A stretch of 33,773 nt of DNA, taken from positions 1 to 33,773 of the forward strand of contig JAAYJR010000567.1 of NCBI GenBank assembly GCA_012522835.1, given 5' to 3'. Position 1 is the stretch's first letter. Each line of letters opens with the position of its first letter. The notes beneath the pieces were generated by a model that worked only from the letters and a program-made list of their open reading frames with translations, was not told where the DNA came from and ran no database searches. Source of the stretch: Bacteroidales bacterium. GTDB taxonomy: Bacteria; Bacteroidota; Bacteroidia; Bacteroidales; Prolixibacteraceae. Below, piece by piece: positions 25,286-33,773 of the stretch. Position numbers and translations under genes: made by a program.

Positions 25286-25942
25286 ATGAAAACAACAAAT
25301 AAGATAAAGGTAGTTGTAGCGTCAGAGGAACATGTGAAGTATGTGGATGAGATAAATGATGCTATAGATATTGCTTCTAAACAGCGGGGGACCGGTATAG
25401 CCAGGCGTACTAATGAATATCTCGCTGAAAAGATCAGTGAAAGTAAGGCTATTCTTGCCCTGGATGGGGACAAGTTTGCAGGATTTTGCTATATAGAAAC
25501 ATTTGGCAATAAAAATTTTGTTGCCAATTCAGGACTCATAGTGGTGCCCGAGTACAGAGGACACGGACTTGCCAAAGAGATTAAAAATAAAGCCTTTGAA
25601 TTGTCCCGGAAAAAATATCCTAATGCCAAAATTTTTGGTTTAACTACAGGACTGGCTGTGCTGAAGATCAATCATGAACTGGGATACCGGCCGGTTACCT
25701 TTTCAGAGCTGACTGATGATGATATGTTCTGGAATGGGTGCAAAGGGTGTGTAAATTATGATATTCTGGAGAGAACAAACCGGACAAAGTGTCTTTGTAC
25801 CGCTATGCTTTATGATCCTGCCTGGGAAAATACTAAAAATGGAAACGGTATCAGAAAGAGAAGCCTTCTTGACGTAATTCAAAAGCTGAAACCAAAAAAC
25901 GGATTTAAAAAACAAAATCAGGAGAAAATTAAGAATGAATAA
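25286..25942 (+). CDS. GNAT-family acyltransferase, candidate first enzyme of arginine synthesis
   Basis: A 218-residue protein with a GNAT domain; the acyl-CoA motif is VVPEYRGHGLAKEI (about 87-100). A C-terminal cluster, GCKGC-N13-CLC (Cys at about 152, 155, 169, 171), could bind a metal. Position between argR and argG, with its stop overlapping the argG start by 8 bases (ATGAATAA), makes it the likely N-acylglutamate synthase. Since the transcarbamylase of this cluster is of the succinylornithine type, the donor may be succinyl-CoA. That is inference from pathway logic. It is not a classical ArgA, having no kinase-like domain. Confidence 0.7.
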   Translation: MKTTNKIKVVVASEEHVKYVDEINDAIDIASKQRGTGIARRTNEYLAEKISESKAILALDGDKFAGFCYIETFGNKNFVANSGLIVVPEYRGHGLAKEIKNKAFELSRKKYPNAKIFGLTTGLAVLKINHELGYRPVTFSELTDDDMFWNGCKGCVNYDILERTNRTKCLCTAMLYDPAWENTKNGNGIRKRSLLDVIQKLKPKNGFKKQNQEKIKNE

Positions 25943-27131
25943 AAAATTAGTGCTGGCATACAGCGGGGGACTCGATACCTCCTTTTGCGTAAAATATCTT
26001 AAAGAAGAGAAAGGCTACGATGTATACACAGCTATTGCAAATACCGGAGGATTCTCACAGTCTGAACTGGAAAATATAGAGAAAAAGGCATATAGTCTAG
26101 GATCCAAAAAACATGTTACCCTGGATATTACAGGGGAGTATTATCAGAAATGTATTCGCTATATGGTTTACGGTAATATTTTGAGAAACAATACTTATCC
26201 GGTTTCTGTCAGTTCTGAGAGAGTTTTTCAGGCTATTGCCATAATTAATTATGCTAAAGAAATCGGAGCAGGATACATAGCTCACGGAAGTACCGGTGCC
26301 GGAAATGACCAGGTCAGGTTTGATCTCACATTCCAGGTACTGGCCCCGGAAATTGAAATTATAACCCCTGTCAGGGACCTTATGCTCAGCAGGGAGCAGG
26401 AAATTGAGTATTTAAAGAAGTACGGTGTTGAGGATGACTTTAAAAAAATGCAGTATTCTGTTAATCAGGGTATTTGGGGGACCAGTGTAGGTGGGAAAGA
26501 GACTCTTACTTCAAATTTGCCTTTGCCGGAGGAGGCTTATCCGGGACAACTTGAAATGCAGGGAGAGAAAGTCATTGAGCTGGGTTTCGTCAGGGGGGAA
26601 CTGAATTCAATAGACGGCCAGCCGTATGAAAATGTTATTGACGCCATAAAAAAACTTGAGTCAATAGCCTCAAAGTATGCTATTGGCCGTGATACACATG
26701 TGGGGGATACAATTATAGGAATAAAGGGGAGAGTGGGATTTCAGGCATCTGCCCCTGTCATAATTATTAAAGCCCATCACCTGCTTGAGAAACATACTCT
26801 TACCAAATGGCAAACCTATTGGAAAGAACAGCTTTCAAACTGGTACGGAATGTTCCTTCATGAGGCTATGTATCAGGAGCCTGTAATGAGAAACATTGAA
26901 TTATTCATGGAATCGACCCAGGAGAATGTTACCGGGAAGGTTTTTGTAAAGTTGAAACCTTATGCTTTTGATCTGCAAGGCGTTAAATCAGAATTTGACC
27001 TTATGAATTCCGGTTTTGGCGACTATGGCGAGACGGTAAAGGCCTGGACCGCTGAGGATGTAAAGGGGTTTACAAAAATTCTGGCAAATCCGCTCAAGAT
27101 ATATTATTCAGTGAACAAAAAGTTAAATTAA
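25935..27131 (+). CDS. argG: Argininosuccinate synthase
   Basis: ArgG joins citrulline and aspartate with ATP to argininosuccinate. The 398-residue protein has the PP-loop motif AYSGGLDTSFCVKYL at the N terminus, IAHGSTGAGNDQVRFDLTFQVL, and PVRDLMLSREQEIEYLKKYG, all typical. Length is normal. Its start overlaps the GNAT gene by 8 bases, so translation is coupled. It is followed by a hairpin-forming spacer before argC. Confidence 0.96.
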   Translation: MNKKLVLAYSGGLDTSFCVKYLKEEKGYDVYTAIANTGGFSQSELENIEKKAYSLGSKKHVTLDITGEYYQKCIRYMVYGNILRNNTYPVSVSSERVFQAIAIINYAKEIGAGYIAHGSTGAGNDQVRFDLTFQVLAPEIEIITPVRDLMLSREQEIEYLKKYGVEDDFKKMQYSVNQGIWGTSVGGKETLTSNLPLPEEAYPGQLEMQGEKVIELGFVRGELNSIDGQPYENVIDAIKKLESIASKYAIGRDTHVGDTIIGIKGRVGFQASAPVIIIKAHHLLEKHTLTKWQTYWKEQLSNWYGMFLHEAMYQEPVMRNIELFMESTQENVTGKVFVKLKPYAFDLQGVKSEFDLMNSGFGDYGETVKAWTAEDVKGFTKILANPLKIYYSVNKKLN

Positions 27132-27143
27132 TAATTCAATTCC

Positions 27144-27175
27144 GGCGAAGAGACAACAGTTAATAATCTTTCGCC
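27144..27175 (+). repeat. Inverted repeat between argG and argC
   Basis: GGCGAAGAGA and TCTTTCGCC pair with one bulge around a loop of about 13 bases. No T run follows, so it is more likely an RNA-processing or stability hairpin, or a weak attenuator, than a terminator. Confidence 0.5.
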
Positions 27176-27188
27176 ATAATTTAGCAGA

Positions 27189-28157
27189 ATGATAAAAGCA
27201 GGTATAATTGGAGGGGCTGGCTATACAGCAGGCGAATTGTTAAGAATATTACTGAATCATGCTGATACAGAAATAGCTTTTGTACAGAGTTCAAGTAATG
27301 CAGGTAACTACATTGCAGATGTGCATACTGACTTGTTGGGAGAAACCAACCTTAAGTTTATTTCAGACCTCCCTTTTGATGATGTTGATGTGCTGTTTTT
27401 GTGTATGGGGCATGGAAGGTCAAAAGAGTTTATGGACTCGCAGTCATTGCCTGAAAATTTAAAAGTCATTGACCTCAGTCATGATTTCAGGATAAAAAAG
27501 CCCGGGAACGAATTTGTTTACGGATTACCGGAATTAAACCGTGATGAGATAAGGAGGGCCGAAAAAATTGCCAATCCCGGGTGTTTTGCCACAGGAATAC
27601 AGTTAGCTGTCCTGCCGCTTGCCGCCGGCAAATTGATAACCGATGATATTCATGTCAATGCTATAACCGGATCGACCGGCGCAGGACAGAAGCCAACAGA
27701 GACATCGCATTTTAGTTGGAGAAATGGGAACATGTCTGCATATAAAATTTTCAACCATTAGCATGAGGCTGAGATTTTGCAAAGCCTTGACCAATTACAA
27801 CCGGGATTCCCGGGCAATCTTCGTTTTATACCTGTCAGGGGTAATCATACCCGGGGTATTTTTGTAACTGCATATACCCGCTTTGCCGGATCATTTGATG
27901 AAGCCGTTGAAATTTACAGGAATTTCTATGACGGACATCCGTTTGTGGTTCTTTCAGGAAAGAATCCGTCGCTCAAACAGGTGGTAAATACAAATAAAGC
28001 TATCCTTTACCTTGAAAAACACGGTAGTAACCTGGTGATTATAAGTATAACAGACAATTTGATCAAAGGAGCATCAGGACAGGCGGTTCAGAATATGAAC
28101 TTAATGTTTGGAATTGATGAGAGGTCAGGGTTATTGGTTAAACCTTCAGCATTTTAA
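27189..28157 (+). pseudogene. argC: N-acetyl(succinyl)glutamyl-phosphate reductase, interrupted by an in-frame TAG
   Basis: ArgC reduces N-acylglutamyl phosphate to the semialdehyde. The frame encodes a full-length protein of about 322 codons: IIGGAGYTAGELLRILLNH (NADP-binding), VIDLSHDFRI, the catalytic-Cys segment ANPGCFATGIQLAVLPL, TGSTGAGQKP, and after the break RGNHTRGIFVTAYTRF and NLMFGIDERSGLLVKPSAF. A single TAG at 27759-27761 (codon 191) splits it as ...AYKIFNH-stop-HEAEILQSL... with no shift of frame. The ORF track therefore shows two pieces, the second starting from TTG 27777. One C-to-T change from CAG (Gln) would explain it. The remainder shows no other damage, so the event is recent or an assembly error. 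Confidence 0.88.
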
Positions 28158-28175
28158 ATTTATAATAAAAATCAG

Positions 28176-29297
28176 ATGGAACTTTTCGATGCATATAATC
28201 TTTTTAATATCACTCCGGTAAAGGCCAGCGGTTGTTATGTGTGGGATTCGGAAGGTAAAAAATACCTGGACCTGTACGGCGGACATGCCGTGATATCAAT
28301 CGGACATACACACCCCCATTATGTATCTTTGATTTCGGAACAACTGAAGAAAATAGGTTTTTACAGTAATTCAATTGTAAATCCGTTGCAACAGGAGTTA
28401 GCCGATAAGCTGGGCAATTTATCGGGTTACCCTGACTATAAACTTTTTTTGTGCAATTCAGGAGCCGAGGCCAATGAGAATGCAGTTAAATTAGCCTCTT
28501 TTGTGACCGGCAGGAAAAGAGTGATAAGTTATCAAAAGGGATTTCACGGAAGAACTTCCGCAACTGTTGCTTTAACTGATAATCCGAAAATTGTTGCCCC
28601 TTTCAATGAAACTGAAAATGCAGTAATACTGCCTATGGATGAAATCGGATTAACTGAAAAGGAGTTAAAAACGGGAACAATAGCTGCTGTTATCATTGAA
28701 GGGATACAGGGTATCGGAGGAATAAACATTCCAGATCAACATTTTCTGGAAGAGTTGTCTGAACTGACTAAAAAATATGGTGCTCTTTTAATCCTGGATG
28801 AAATTCAGTCAGGTTACGGACGCAGTGGCAAATTTTTCGCCCACCAGTATACTTCTGTGATTCCTGATATAATTACAATGGCAAAAGGAATGGGTAACGG
28901 ATTCCCTGTCGGGGGAATTATGATACAGCCGGGAATTAAACCGTGGAAAGGAATGTTAGGTACAACATTTGGCGGTAACCATCTGGCTTGTGCAGCTGCG
29001 ATTGCAGTGTTGGATGTCCTGAAGGATGAGGATCTTGTTAATAATGCCTCCAGGACAGGCAGCTATATTATCCGGAAGGTCAAAGAGATAGCCCCCGGTA
29101 TTCAGGTAAGGGGCAGGGGATTGATGATCGGACTTGAGTTTACTTTTCCGGTAAAGGAGATGAGAGAACAATTATTATTTCATAATCAGATATTTACAGG
29201 ATTCTCAGGTCAAAATATTATACGTCTGTTGCCTCCTCTCTGTTTGTCGGAGAACGAGGCCGGGATTTTTCTTAATGCTTTCGGGAAAATGTTATAG
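28176..29297 (+). CDS. argD: N-acylornithine aminotransferase
   Basis: This class III PLP aminotransferase converts N-acylglutamate semialdehyde to N-acylornithine using glutamate. The 373-residue protein shows YLDLYGGHAVISIGHTHPHYV, NSGAEANENAVKLA, LILDEIQSGYGRSGKFFAHQ and the PLP-lysine segment TMAKGMGNGFPVGG. It follows argC by 18 bases. In this cluster the substrate is probably the succinylated form. Stop codon TAG. Confidence 0.93.
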   Translation: MELFDAYNLFNITPVKASGCYVWDSEGKKYLDLYGGHAVISIGHTHPHYVSLISEQLKKIGFYSNSIVNPLQQELADKLGNLSGYPDYKLFLCNSGAEANENAVKLASFVTGRKRVISYQKGFHGRTSATVALTDNPKIVAPFNETENAVILPMDEIGLTEKELKTGTIAAVIIEGIQGIGGINIPDQHFLEELSELTKKYGALLILDEIQSGYGRSGKFFAHQYTSVIPDIITMAKGMGNGFPVGGIMIQPGIKPWKGMLGTTFGGNHLACAAAIAVLDVLKDEDLVNNASRTGSYIIRKVKEIAPGIQVRGRGLMIGLEFTFPVKEMREQLLFHNQIFTGFSGQNIIRLLPPLCLSENEAGIFLNAFGKML

Positions 29298-29325
29298 ATT
29301 CTTCTTCATTATAAAGATTTATAAA

Positions 29326-30123
29326 ATGAACAATAAAAAAATTGCAGTTATCGGAGTTGGTAATATGGGGGGGGCAATTGTTACCGGATTGATTAAATCT
29401 GAATTCATTGCTAAATCAGACATATTTGTTTTTGACACACGGGAGAGTATTCTTGCTGAAATGAAAGAGGCAGGTGTAACTATCGCCGGACACAGCCTTG
29501 ATGCTGCCAGGAATTCAGATGTTATAATAATAGCAGTCAAACCACGTTTTGTAGGAAAAGTGTTGCATGAGATCAAACCGGCCCTGATCCCCGGAAAGAT
29601 TCTCATATCAATAGCTGCAGGGATAAGCTTGTCTGATTTGGCCGGGATATGTGGTGATGATATTGCCTGTTATCGGATTATGCCCAATACTGCAGTTGCT
29701 ATGCAGCAGTCACTTACATGTATTTCAGGTAATGAGGCAGGCAGGTCTGATTTGGATTACGTTATGGAGTTATTTAACAATCTGGGCAGAACTGTTGAAA
29801 TACGTGAAGATCTTATGTCGGCAGCAACAGTGCTGTCTTCATGCGGTATTGCATTTGCCCTCAGATATATCAGGGCAGCTGTTGAAGGAGGGGTTGAGAT
29901 GGGCTTTGGTGCTGAAGAGGCTGGTTTGATAACAGCCCAGACTGTTAAGGGAGCCGCCGAACTTATTCTGAGTTCGGGGAATCATCCTGAGAGTGAAATT
30001 GACAAGGTTACCACACCAGGGGGAATCACGATAGCAGGTCTAAACGAAATGGAGCATGAAGGTTTCAGTTCGTCACTTATAAAGGGAATTATGGCAGCAT
30101 ATAAAAAAGTTGAAAACAAATAG
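29326..30123 (+). CDS. proC: Pyrroline-5-carboxylate reductase
   Basis: ProC reduces pyrroline-5-carboxylate to proline with NAD(P)H. The 265-residue protein starts KKIAVIGVGNMGGAIVTGL (Rossmann motif), continues with VKPRFVGKVLHEIKP, and ends with the family segment VTTPGGITIAGLNEMEHEGF. The track frame begins at 29275 inside argD. ATG 29326 is chosen because homology begins there and it clears the argD stop. Its place within the arginine operon is common in Bacteroidota, where the arginine and proline routes share glutamate semialdehyde chemistry. Confidence 0.95.
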   Translation: MNNKKIAVIGVGNMGGAIVTGLIKSEFIAKSDIFVFDTRESILAEMKEAGVTIAGHSLDAARNSDVIIIAVKPRFVGKVLHEIKPALIPGKILISIAAGISLSDLAGICGDDIACYRIMPNTAVAMQQSLTCISGNEAGRSDLDYVMELFNNLGRTVEIREDLMSAATVLSSCGIAFALRYIRAAVEGGVEMGFGAEEAGLITAQTVKGAAELILSSGNHPESEIDKVTTPGGITIAGLNEMEHEGFSSSLIKGIMAAYKKVENK

Positions 30124-30138
30124 CCATGTAAAGGATTT

Positions 30139-31254
30139 ATGAAATTCAGGTATACAAAAATTACAGTTAAGGTAGGAAGTAATGTGCTTGCAAAAGATGA
30201 CGGCACTCTTAATGTTGCACGTATAGCCCATCTGGTAGATCAGATTGCTTATCTTCATAAACACGGGGTAGAGGTGATTTTGGTTTCATCAGGTGCTGTT
30301 GCTGCAGGGAAAGCTGTAATGGAACCGGTAAAAAAAGCTGATTCTGTATCCAGGCGCCAGCTTTGGGCAGCTTTAGGCCAGGTTAAACTGATCAGCCGGT
30401 ATTCTGATTTTTTTAATGAACACGGACTTGTATGTGCACAGGTGCTCACAACCAAGGAGAGTTTTTCAAGCCGGAGGCACTATCTCAATATGAAAAATTG
30501 TATGTCGACTCTGCTTGAAAACAGGGTCATCCCAATCGTGAATGAAAATGATACAATTTCGGTAACTGAGTTAATGTTTACCGACAATGATGAACTTTCA
30601 GGGTTGATTGCATCAATGGTTAATTCAGAGGCGTTAGTCATACTGACTGATGTAAACGGTGTATATAACACGAATCCGAAAGAAAAAGATGCAGAGCTTA
30701 TACATACAATAGGCCTTGATGAGTCAAAACCTGTAAATACTGAAAATGAAGGACACTCAAGTCTCGGGAGGGGAGGCATGGCTACAAAATTCAAAATAGC
30801 CAAAAAACTTGCCAATGCAGGTATCAGCGTTCATGTCACCAACGGGAAAAGGGAAAATGTATTAATTGACCTGTTGGAAGACATTGAATTTACCAAGCAT
30901 ACCTATTTTGAACCAAGCAAAAAAGCATCCAGCGGTGTTAAAAAGTGGATTGCTTATTCAGAAGGGTTTACAAAGGGAGAAATTACTATAAATGAGGGCG
31001 CTGCCATGGCTCTCTGTTCCGATAAGGCGGCAAGCCTTCTTCCTGTCGGGGTGGTAAGTATAGGAAATGAATTTAAAAAGGGGGACCTGCTTAGTATAGT
31101 TGATGAAAAGGGTAACCATTTGGGACTTGGCAGGGCTAATTATGGCTCTGAAAAGCTGGAGACTGAAAAACAGTCTAAGAGACAGAAGGCTTTAGTGCAT
31201 TATGATTATTTATATATAGAAAAAATTAAGAAAAAGGCTCAGAATAATTATTAA
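30139..31254 (+). CDS. proB: Glutamate 5-kinase
   Basis: ProB phosphorylates glutamate, the first step of proline synthesis. The 371-residue protein has the amino-acid kinase domain (ITVKVGSNVLAKDDG, ILVSSGAVAAGKAVM, VIPIVNENDTISVTEL, LTDVNGVYNTNPKEKDA, SLGRGGMATKFKIAKKLANAGI). A C-terminal PUA domain begins near residue 270 (KGEITINEGAAMAL...LLPVGVVSIGNEFKKGDLLSIVDEKGN). It follows proC by 15 bases and ends with a strong terminator, so the argR-led transcript probably stops here. Confidence 0.95.
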   Translation: MKFRYTKITVKVGSNVLAKDDGTLNVARIAHLVDQIAYLHKHGVEVILVSSGAVAAGKAVMEPVKKADSVSRRQLWAALGQVKLISRYSDFFNEHGLVCAQVLTTKESFSSRRHYLNMKNCMSTLLENRVIPIVNENDTISVTELMFTDNDELSGLIASMVNSEALVILTDVNGVYNTNPKEKDAELIHTIGLDESKPVNTENEGHSSLGRGGMATKFKIAKKLANAGISVHVTNGKRENVLIDLLEDIEFTKHTYFEPSKKASSGVKKWIAYSEGFTKGEITINEGAAMALCSDKAASLLPVGVVSIGNEFKKGDLLSIVDEKGNHLGLGRANYGSEKLETEKQSKRQKALVHYDYLYIEKIKKKAQNNY

Positions 31255-31304
31255 TTTCTCTTTTCTCCCCTTAATTATACCTTAATGATTAAATTTCTGA
31301 GCCC

Positions 31305-31334
31305 CCCTCTCCCTCCCCCGGGAGAGGGATTTTT
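31305..31334 (+). terminator. Rho-independent terminator after proB
   Basis: CCCTCTCCC and GGGAGAGGG make a perfect 9-bp stem with a 6-base loop, followed by ATTTTTT. It separates argR-to-proB from proA-argF. Confidence 0.92.
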
Positions 31335-31419
31335 TAATTTTTATTATTTTTTGGGGTTTGAAAGATCAGTTTTGCTGCCGGGAAAAATTAAAGAGGTAAA
31401 TTTATAGGATGTTAATAAT

Positions 31420-32676
31420 ATGGATGATATGAAGATAGAGAAACAACTCAAAAGTGTGCTTGAGGCTTCGCGAAAGCTTAACCTCAAAGATGATTCAGCA
31501 ATAAACAGTGTACTGCTGGATCTGGCATCTGAAATTGAGGCTGCAATGGATCTGATCCTGGAAGAGAATAAAAAAGATCTCGACAGGATGGATCCCGAAG
31601 ATCCTAAATTTGACAGGCTCAAATTAACCGAGGAGAGGATAAAAGGTATTGCAGGAGATACAAGAACTGTTGCAGGATTGCCCGGCCCGACAGGCAGGAT
31701 ACTGAAAGAGAGTGTCCGGCCAAACGGATTGCGCATTAAAAAGATATCAGTGCCTTTCGGAGTGATCGGGATTATTTTTGAAGCCCGGCCGAATGTTACC
31801 CTCGACGTGTTTTCCCTTTGTTTGAAGTCGGGTAATGCATGTGTTTTAAAAGGAGGCAGTGATGCAATATATTCTAATCAGGCAATAGTCTCGGTAATAA
31901 AGAAGGTTTTGACAAAATTCGGGCTGGATGAAAATACAGTTGTACTTTTACCTGCCGGCCGCGAGGAGACAAATGAAATGTTAAAGGCGCACGGATATAT
32001 AGATCTGATAATACCGAGAGGCAGTCAGGGGCTTATCAATTTTGTCCGCCAAAATGCCACCATTCCTGTTATCGAAACAGGTGCCGGTATTTGTCATACT
32101 TACTTTGATGAATATGGAGATACACAGAAAGGCAGGGATATCATCTTTAATGCAAAAACCCGCAGGCCCTCTGTTTGCAATGCACTCGATTGCCTGGTGA
32201 TCCATGAGGGCAGGCTTGACGATTTGAAGGAGTTAACAGAAAAGCTGGCAGGTTCGGGTGTAGTCATTTATGCTGATGAAAAATCATTCGACAAATTAAA
32301 TGGCACCTATCCGGGTAATCTCTTACTGCCCGCAACATCAGAATCTTTTGGTACAGAATTTCTTTCACTTAAGATGGCAATAAAAACAGCTGCAGGCTTT
32401 GATGAAGCGATTGATCATATTAACAAATATACATCTAAACACAGCGAGGCTATCATCTCTGAGAACAAAGAACGCATTGAGACATTCAGAAAGATGGTTG
32501 ATGCATCGTCTGTATATTCCAATGCATCAACTGCCTTTACCGACGGGGCACAATTCGGACTGGGAGCAGAAATTGGGATAAGTACACAAAAACTTCATGC
32601 ACGGGGACCAATGGCGCTTGAGGAGCTGACAAGTTATAAATGGATAATTGAAGGACAGGGACAGATACGTCCGTAA
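31420..32676 (+). CDS. proA: Gamma-glutamyl phosphate reductase
   Basis: ProA reduces glutamyl 5-phosphate to glutamate 5-semialdehyde using NADPH. The 418-residue protein shows [72 protein letters not shown] (catalytic Cys) and the C-terminal [30 protein letters not shown]. Length is normal. It lies after a terminator, so a promoter in 31335-31419 is expected; I see no clean consensus there. It is followed by argF after 11 bases. Confidence 0.96.
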   Translation: MDDMKIEKQLKSVLEASRKLNLKDDSAINSVLLDLASEIEAAMDLILEENKKDLDRMDPEDPKFDRLKLTEERIKGIAGDTRTVAGLPGPTGRILKESVRPNGLRIKKISVPFGVIGIIFEARPNVTLDVFSLCLKSGNACVLKGGSDAIYSNQAIVSVIKKVLTKFGLDENTVVLLPAGREETNEMLKAHGYIDLIIPRGSQGLINFVRQNATIPVIETGAGICHTYFDEYGDTQKGRDIIFNAKTRRPSVCNALDCLVIHEGRLDDLKELTEKLAGSGVVIYADEKSFDKLNGTYPGNLLLPATSESFGTEFLSLKMAIKTAAGFDEAIDHINKYTSKHSEAIISENKERIETFRKMVDASSVYSNASTAFTDGAQFGLGAEIGISTQKLHARGPMALEELTSYKWIIEGQGQIRP

Positions 32677-32687
32677 TTTTTTATATT

Positions 32688-33635
32688 ATGCTGAAATTCA
32701 CGTCTGTAAAAGATATTTCTGATTTGAAAAAAGCAGTTGAAACTGCGTTGGAGATAAAGAGGAACCGTTTCGCTTTTAGTCATCTGGGTAAAAACAGGAC
32801 TATGGTATTGATATTCTTCAATCCCAGCCTCAGAACCCGCCTGAGTACACAAAAAGCTGCCATGAACCTGGGAATGAATACTATGGTGCTGGACGTGAAT
32901 AAAGATGGCTGGCAATTGGAAACCGGAATGGGAGTTAAGATGGATGGCGATAAACCTGAACATCTGCGGGAAGCTATTCCTGTTATAGGAAAATACTGTG
33001 ATGTGATAGGGGTCCGGGCCTTTGCCAGGTTTGAGAACAGGGAAAATGACTATTCCGAGGAGATTATTAACCAGTTTATTGATTATGCGGGTGTGCCGGT
33101 TGTGAGTATGGAAGGAGCTACACGTCATCCGCTTCAGAGTTTTGCAGATCTTCTTACAATAGAGGAATTTAAGAAAAGGCCAAGGCCAAAAGTGGTGTTA
33201 TCCTGGGCTCCTCATCCTAAAGCTTTGCCCCAGGCTGTTCCTAATTCATTTGTGGAATGGATGAGGCATACTGAATATGAGCTTATAGTAACTCATCCTG
33301 AAGGCTATGAACTCGCCCCGGAATTTATGGGTGATATTAAAGTAGAATATGATCAGAAGAAAGCCTTTAAAGATGCTGATTTTATCTATGGGAAAAACTG
33401 GTCATCATATAGTTCCTATGGGAAAATACTTTCAACTGATTATAGCTGGACAATAGACAAAGAGAAGATGGCCCTTACTAACAATGCATTTTTCATGCAC
33501 TGCCTGCCGGTAAGAAGGAATGTAGTTGTTACGGATGGCGTTCTCGACAGTCCGGCTTCAATCGTTGTTGAGCAGGCTGCAAACAGGGAAATTACTGCAC
33601 AGGCAGTTTTAAAAATGATACTGGAATCCATGTAG
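32688..33635 (+). CDS. argF: N-succinylornithine carbamoyltransferase
   Basis: This enzyme transfers the carbamoyl group from carbamoyl phosphate to N-acylated ornithine. The 315-residue protein has the carbamoyl-phosphate motif FFNPSLRTRLST and HCLPVRRN, the latter typical of acetyl/succinylornithine enzymes rather than true ornithine transcarbamylase. Residue 90 is Pro in MDGDKPEHL. In published work on the Bacteroides fragilis enzyme, Pro90 marks succinylornithine specificity, where the Xanthomonas acetylornithine enzyme has Glu92. The substrate is therefore predicted to be N-succinylornithine. The gene is coupled to proA (11 bases) and precedes hisA by 33 bases. Stop codon TAG. Confidence 0.93.
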   Translation: MLKFTSVKDISDLKKAVETALEIKRNRFAFSHLGKNRTMVLIFFNPSLRTRLSTQKAAMNLGMNTMVLDVNKDGWQLETGMGVKMDGDKPEHLREAIPVIGKYCDVIGVRAFARFENRENDYSEEIINQFIDYAGVPVVSMEGATRHPLQSFADLLTIEEFKKRPRPKVVLSWAPHPKALPQAVPNSFVEWMRHTEYELIVTHPEGYELAPEFMGDIKVEYDQKKAFKDADFIYGKNWSSYSSYGKILSTDYSWTIDKEKMALTNNAFFMHCLPVRRNVVVTDGVLDSPASIVVEQAANREITAQAVLKMILESM

Positions 33636-33668
33636 TTTTATTATAATTAACGGTTAGCTATATTATAA

Positions 33669-33773
33669 ATGCAAAAAATTGAGATAATTCCTGCAATTGA
33701 CCTGATTGAAGGGAAGTGTGTACGTCTTTCTCAGGGAGATTACAAAAAGAAAACTGTTTATGATGACGATCCG
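33669..33773 (+). CDS. hisA: HisA, phosphoribosylformimino-AICAR phosphate isomerase (5' part only)
   Basis: The window ends 35 codons into this frame: [35 protein letters not shown]. This is the conserved N terminus of the HisA TIM barrel, with catalytic Asp in IPAIDL and the CVRLSQGDY segment. It is absent from the ORF track because it is open at the window edge. The enzyme catalyses the Amadori isomerisation in histidine synthesis. Whether other his genes follow cannot be seen. Confidence 0.9.
   Translation, partial: MQKIEIIPAIDLIEGKCVRLSQGDYKKKTVYDDDP

Noticed and set aside
27189-28157. TAG in argC as pyrrolysine or general amber recoding
   Set aside because: lon, argD, proC, argF, uppS and pdxJ all end with TAG at the expected family length, and no recoding element is seen next to codon 191.
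1-33773. tRNA, rRNA, CRISPR arrays, transposases, att sites, toxin-antitoxin or defence genes
   Set aside because: None was seen by eye on either strand; only a dedicated scan could exclude short RNA genes.

Overview
The window looks like a chromosomal segment of a Bacteroidota bacterium, probably order Bacteroidales or a near relative. The evidence is the block bamA-uppS-DUF6089-nadK-CBS-pdxJ, a NigD-like lipoprotein, an ornithine carbamoyltransferase of the Bacteroides N-succinyl type, promoters that match the Bacteroidetes -7 consensus TAnnTTTG, and few Shine-Dalgarno sequences. Almost all the DNA is housekeeping or amino-acid biosynthesis. I see no insertion sequence, CRISPR array, prophage, tRNA or rRNA.

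Layout. (1) 1-5947, minus strand: envelope and cofactor genes, namely bamA (its 3' end is outside the window), uppS, a DUF6089-type outer-membrane protein, nadK and a CBS-domain protein. Divergent from these on the plus strand are pdxJ and an alpha/beta hydrolase. (2) 7516-11056, minus strand: malQ, a Gfo/Idh oxidoreductase and a NigD-like lipoprotein with its own terminator. (3) 11178-12695, plus strand: a thiol-redox/chaperone operon (Trx-Grx fusion, thioredoxin lipoprotein, solitary GroES) behind a sigma-54-like promoter. (4) hisS on the minus strand, divergent from a tandem pair of GNAT-fold YghO/bCerS-like acyltransferases. (5) rpmE2 (L31 type B), then lon behind a clear sigma-54 promoter, then a 50-codon ORF behind a third sigma-54-like promoter. 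(6) carAB on the minus strand, with an attenuator-like leader. (7) An arginine/proline cluster on the plus strand: argR, a GNAT candidate for the first step, argG, argC, argD, proC, proB, then proA, argF (succinylornithine type) and the start of hisA.

How the parts fit. carAB supplies carbamoyl phosphate to the arginine pathway encoded by the divergent cluster. The intergenic region carries two adjacent ARG-box-like operators, placed over the predicted argR promoter. Pro90 of the transcarbamylase indicates succinylated rather than acetylated intermediates, so the GNAT gene next to argG is a candidate succinyl-CoA:glutamate transferase.

Most unusual points: (a) two in-frame nonsense codons in the same cluster, TGA at codon 9 of argR and TAG at codon 191 of argC, both in otherwise intact frames; (b) three sigma-54-type (-24/-12) promoters in front of proteostasis/redox genes; (c) a carAB leader in which a 13-codon ORF coincides with a strong intrinsic terminator; (d) a roughly 60-residue Tyr/Gly/Ser/Pro repeat inside the BamA barrel; (e) a GroES without GroEL in a thioredoxin operon.
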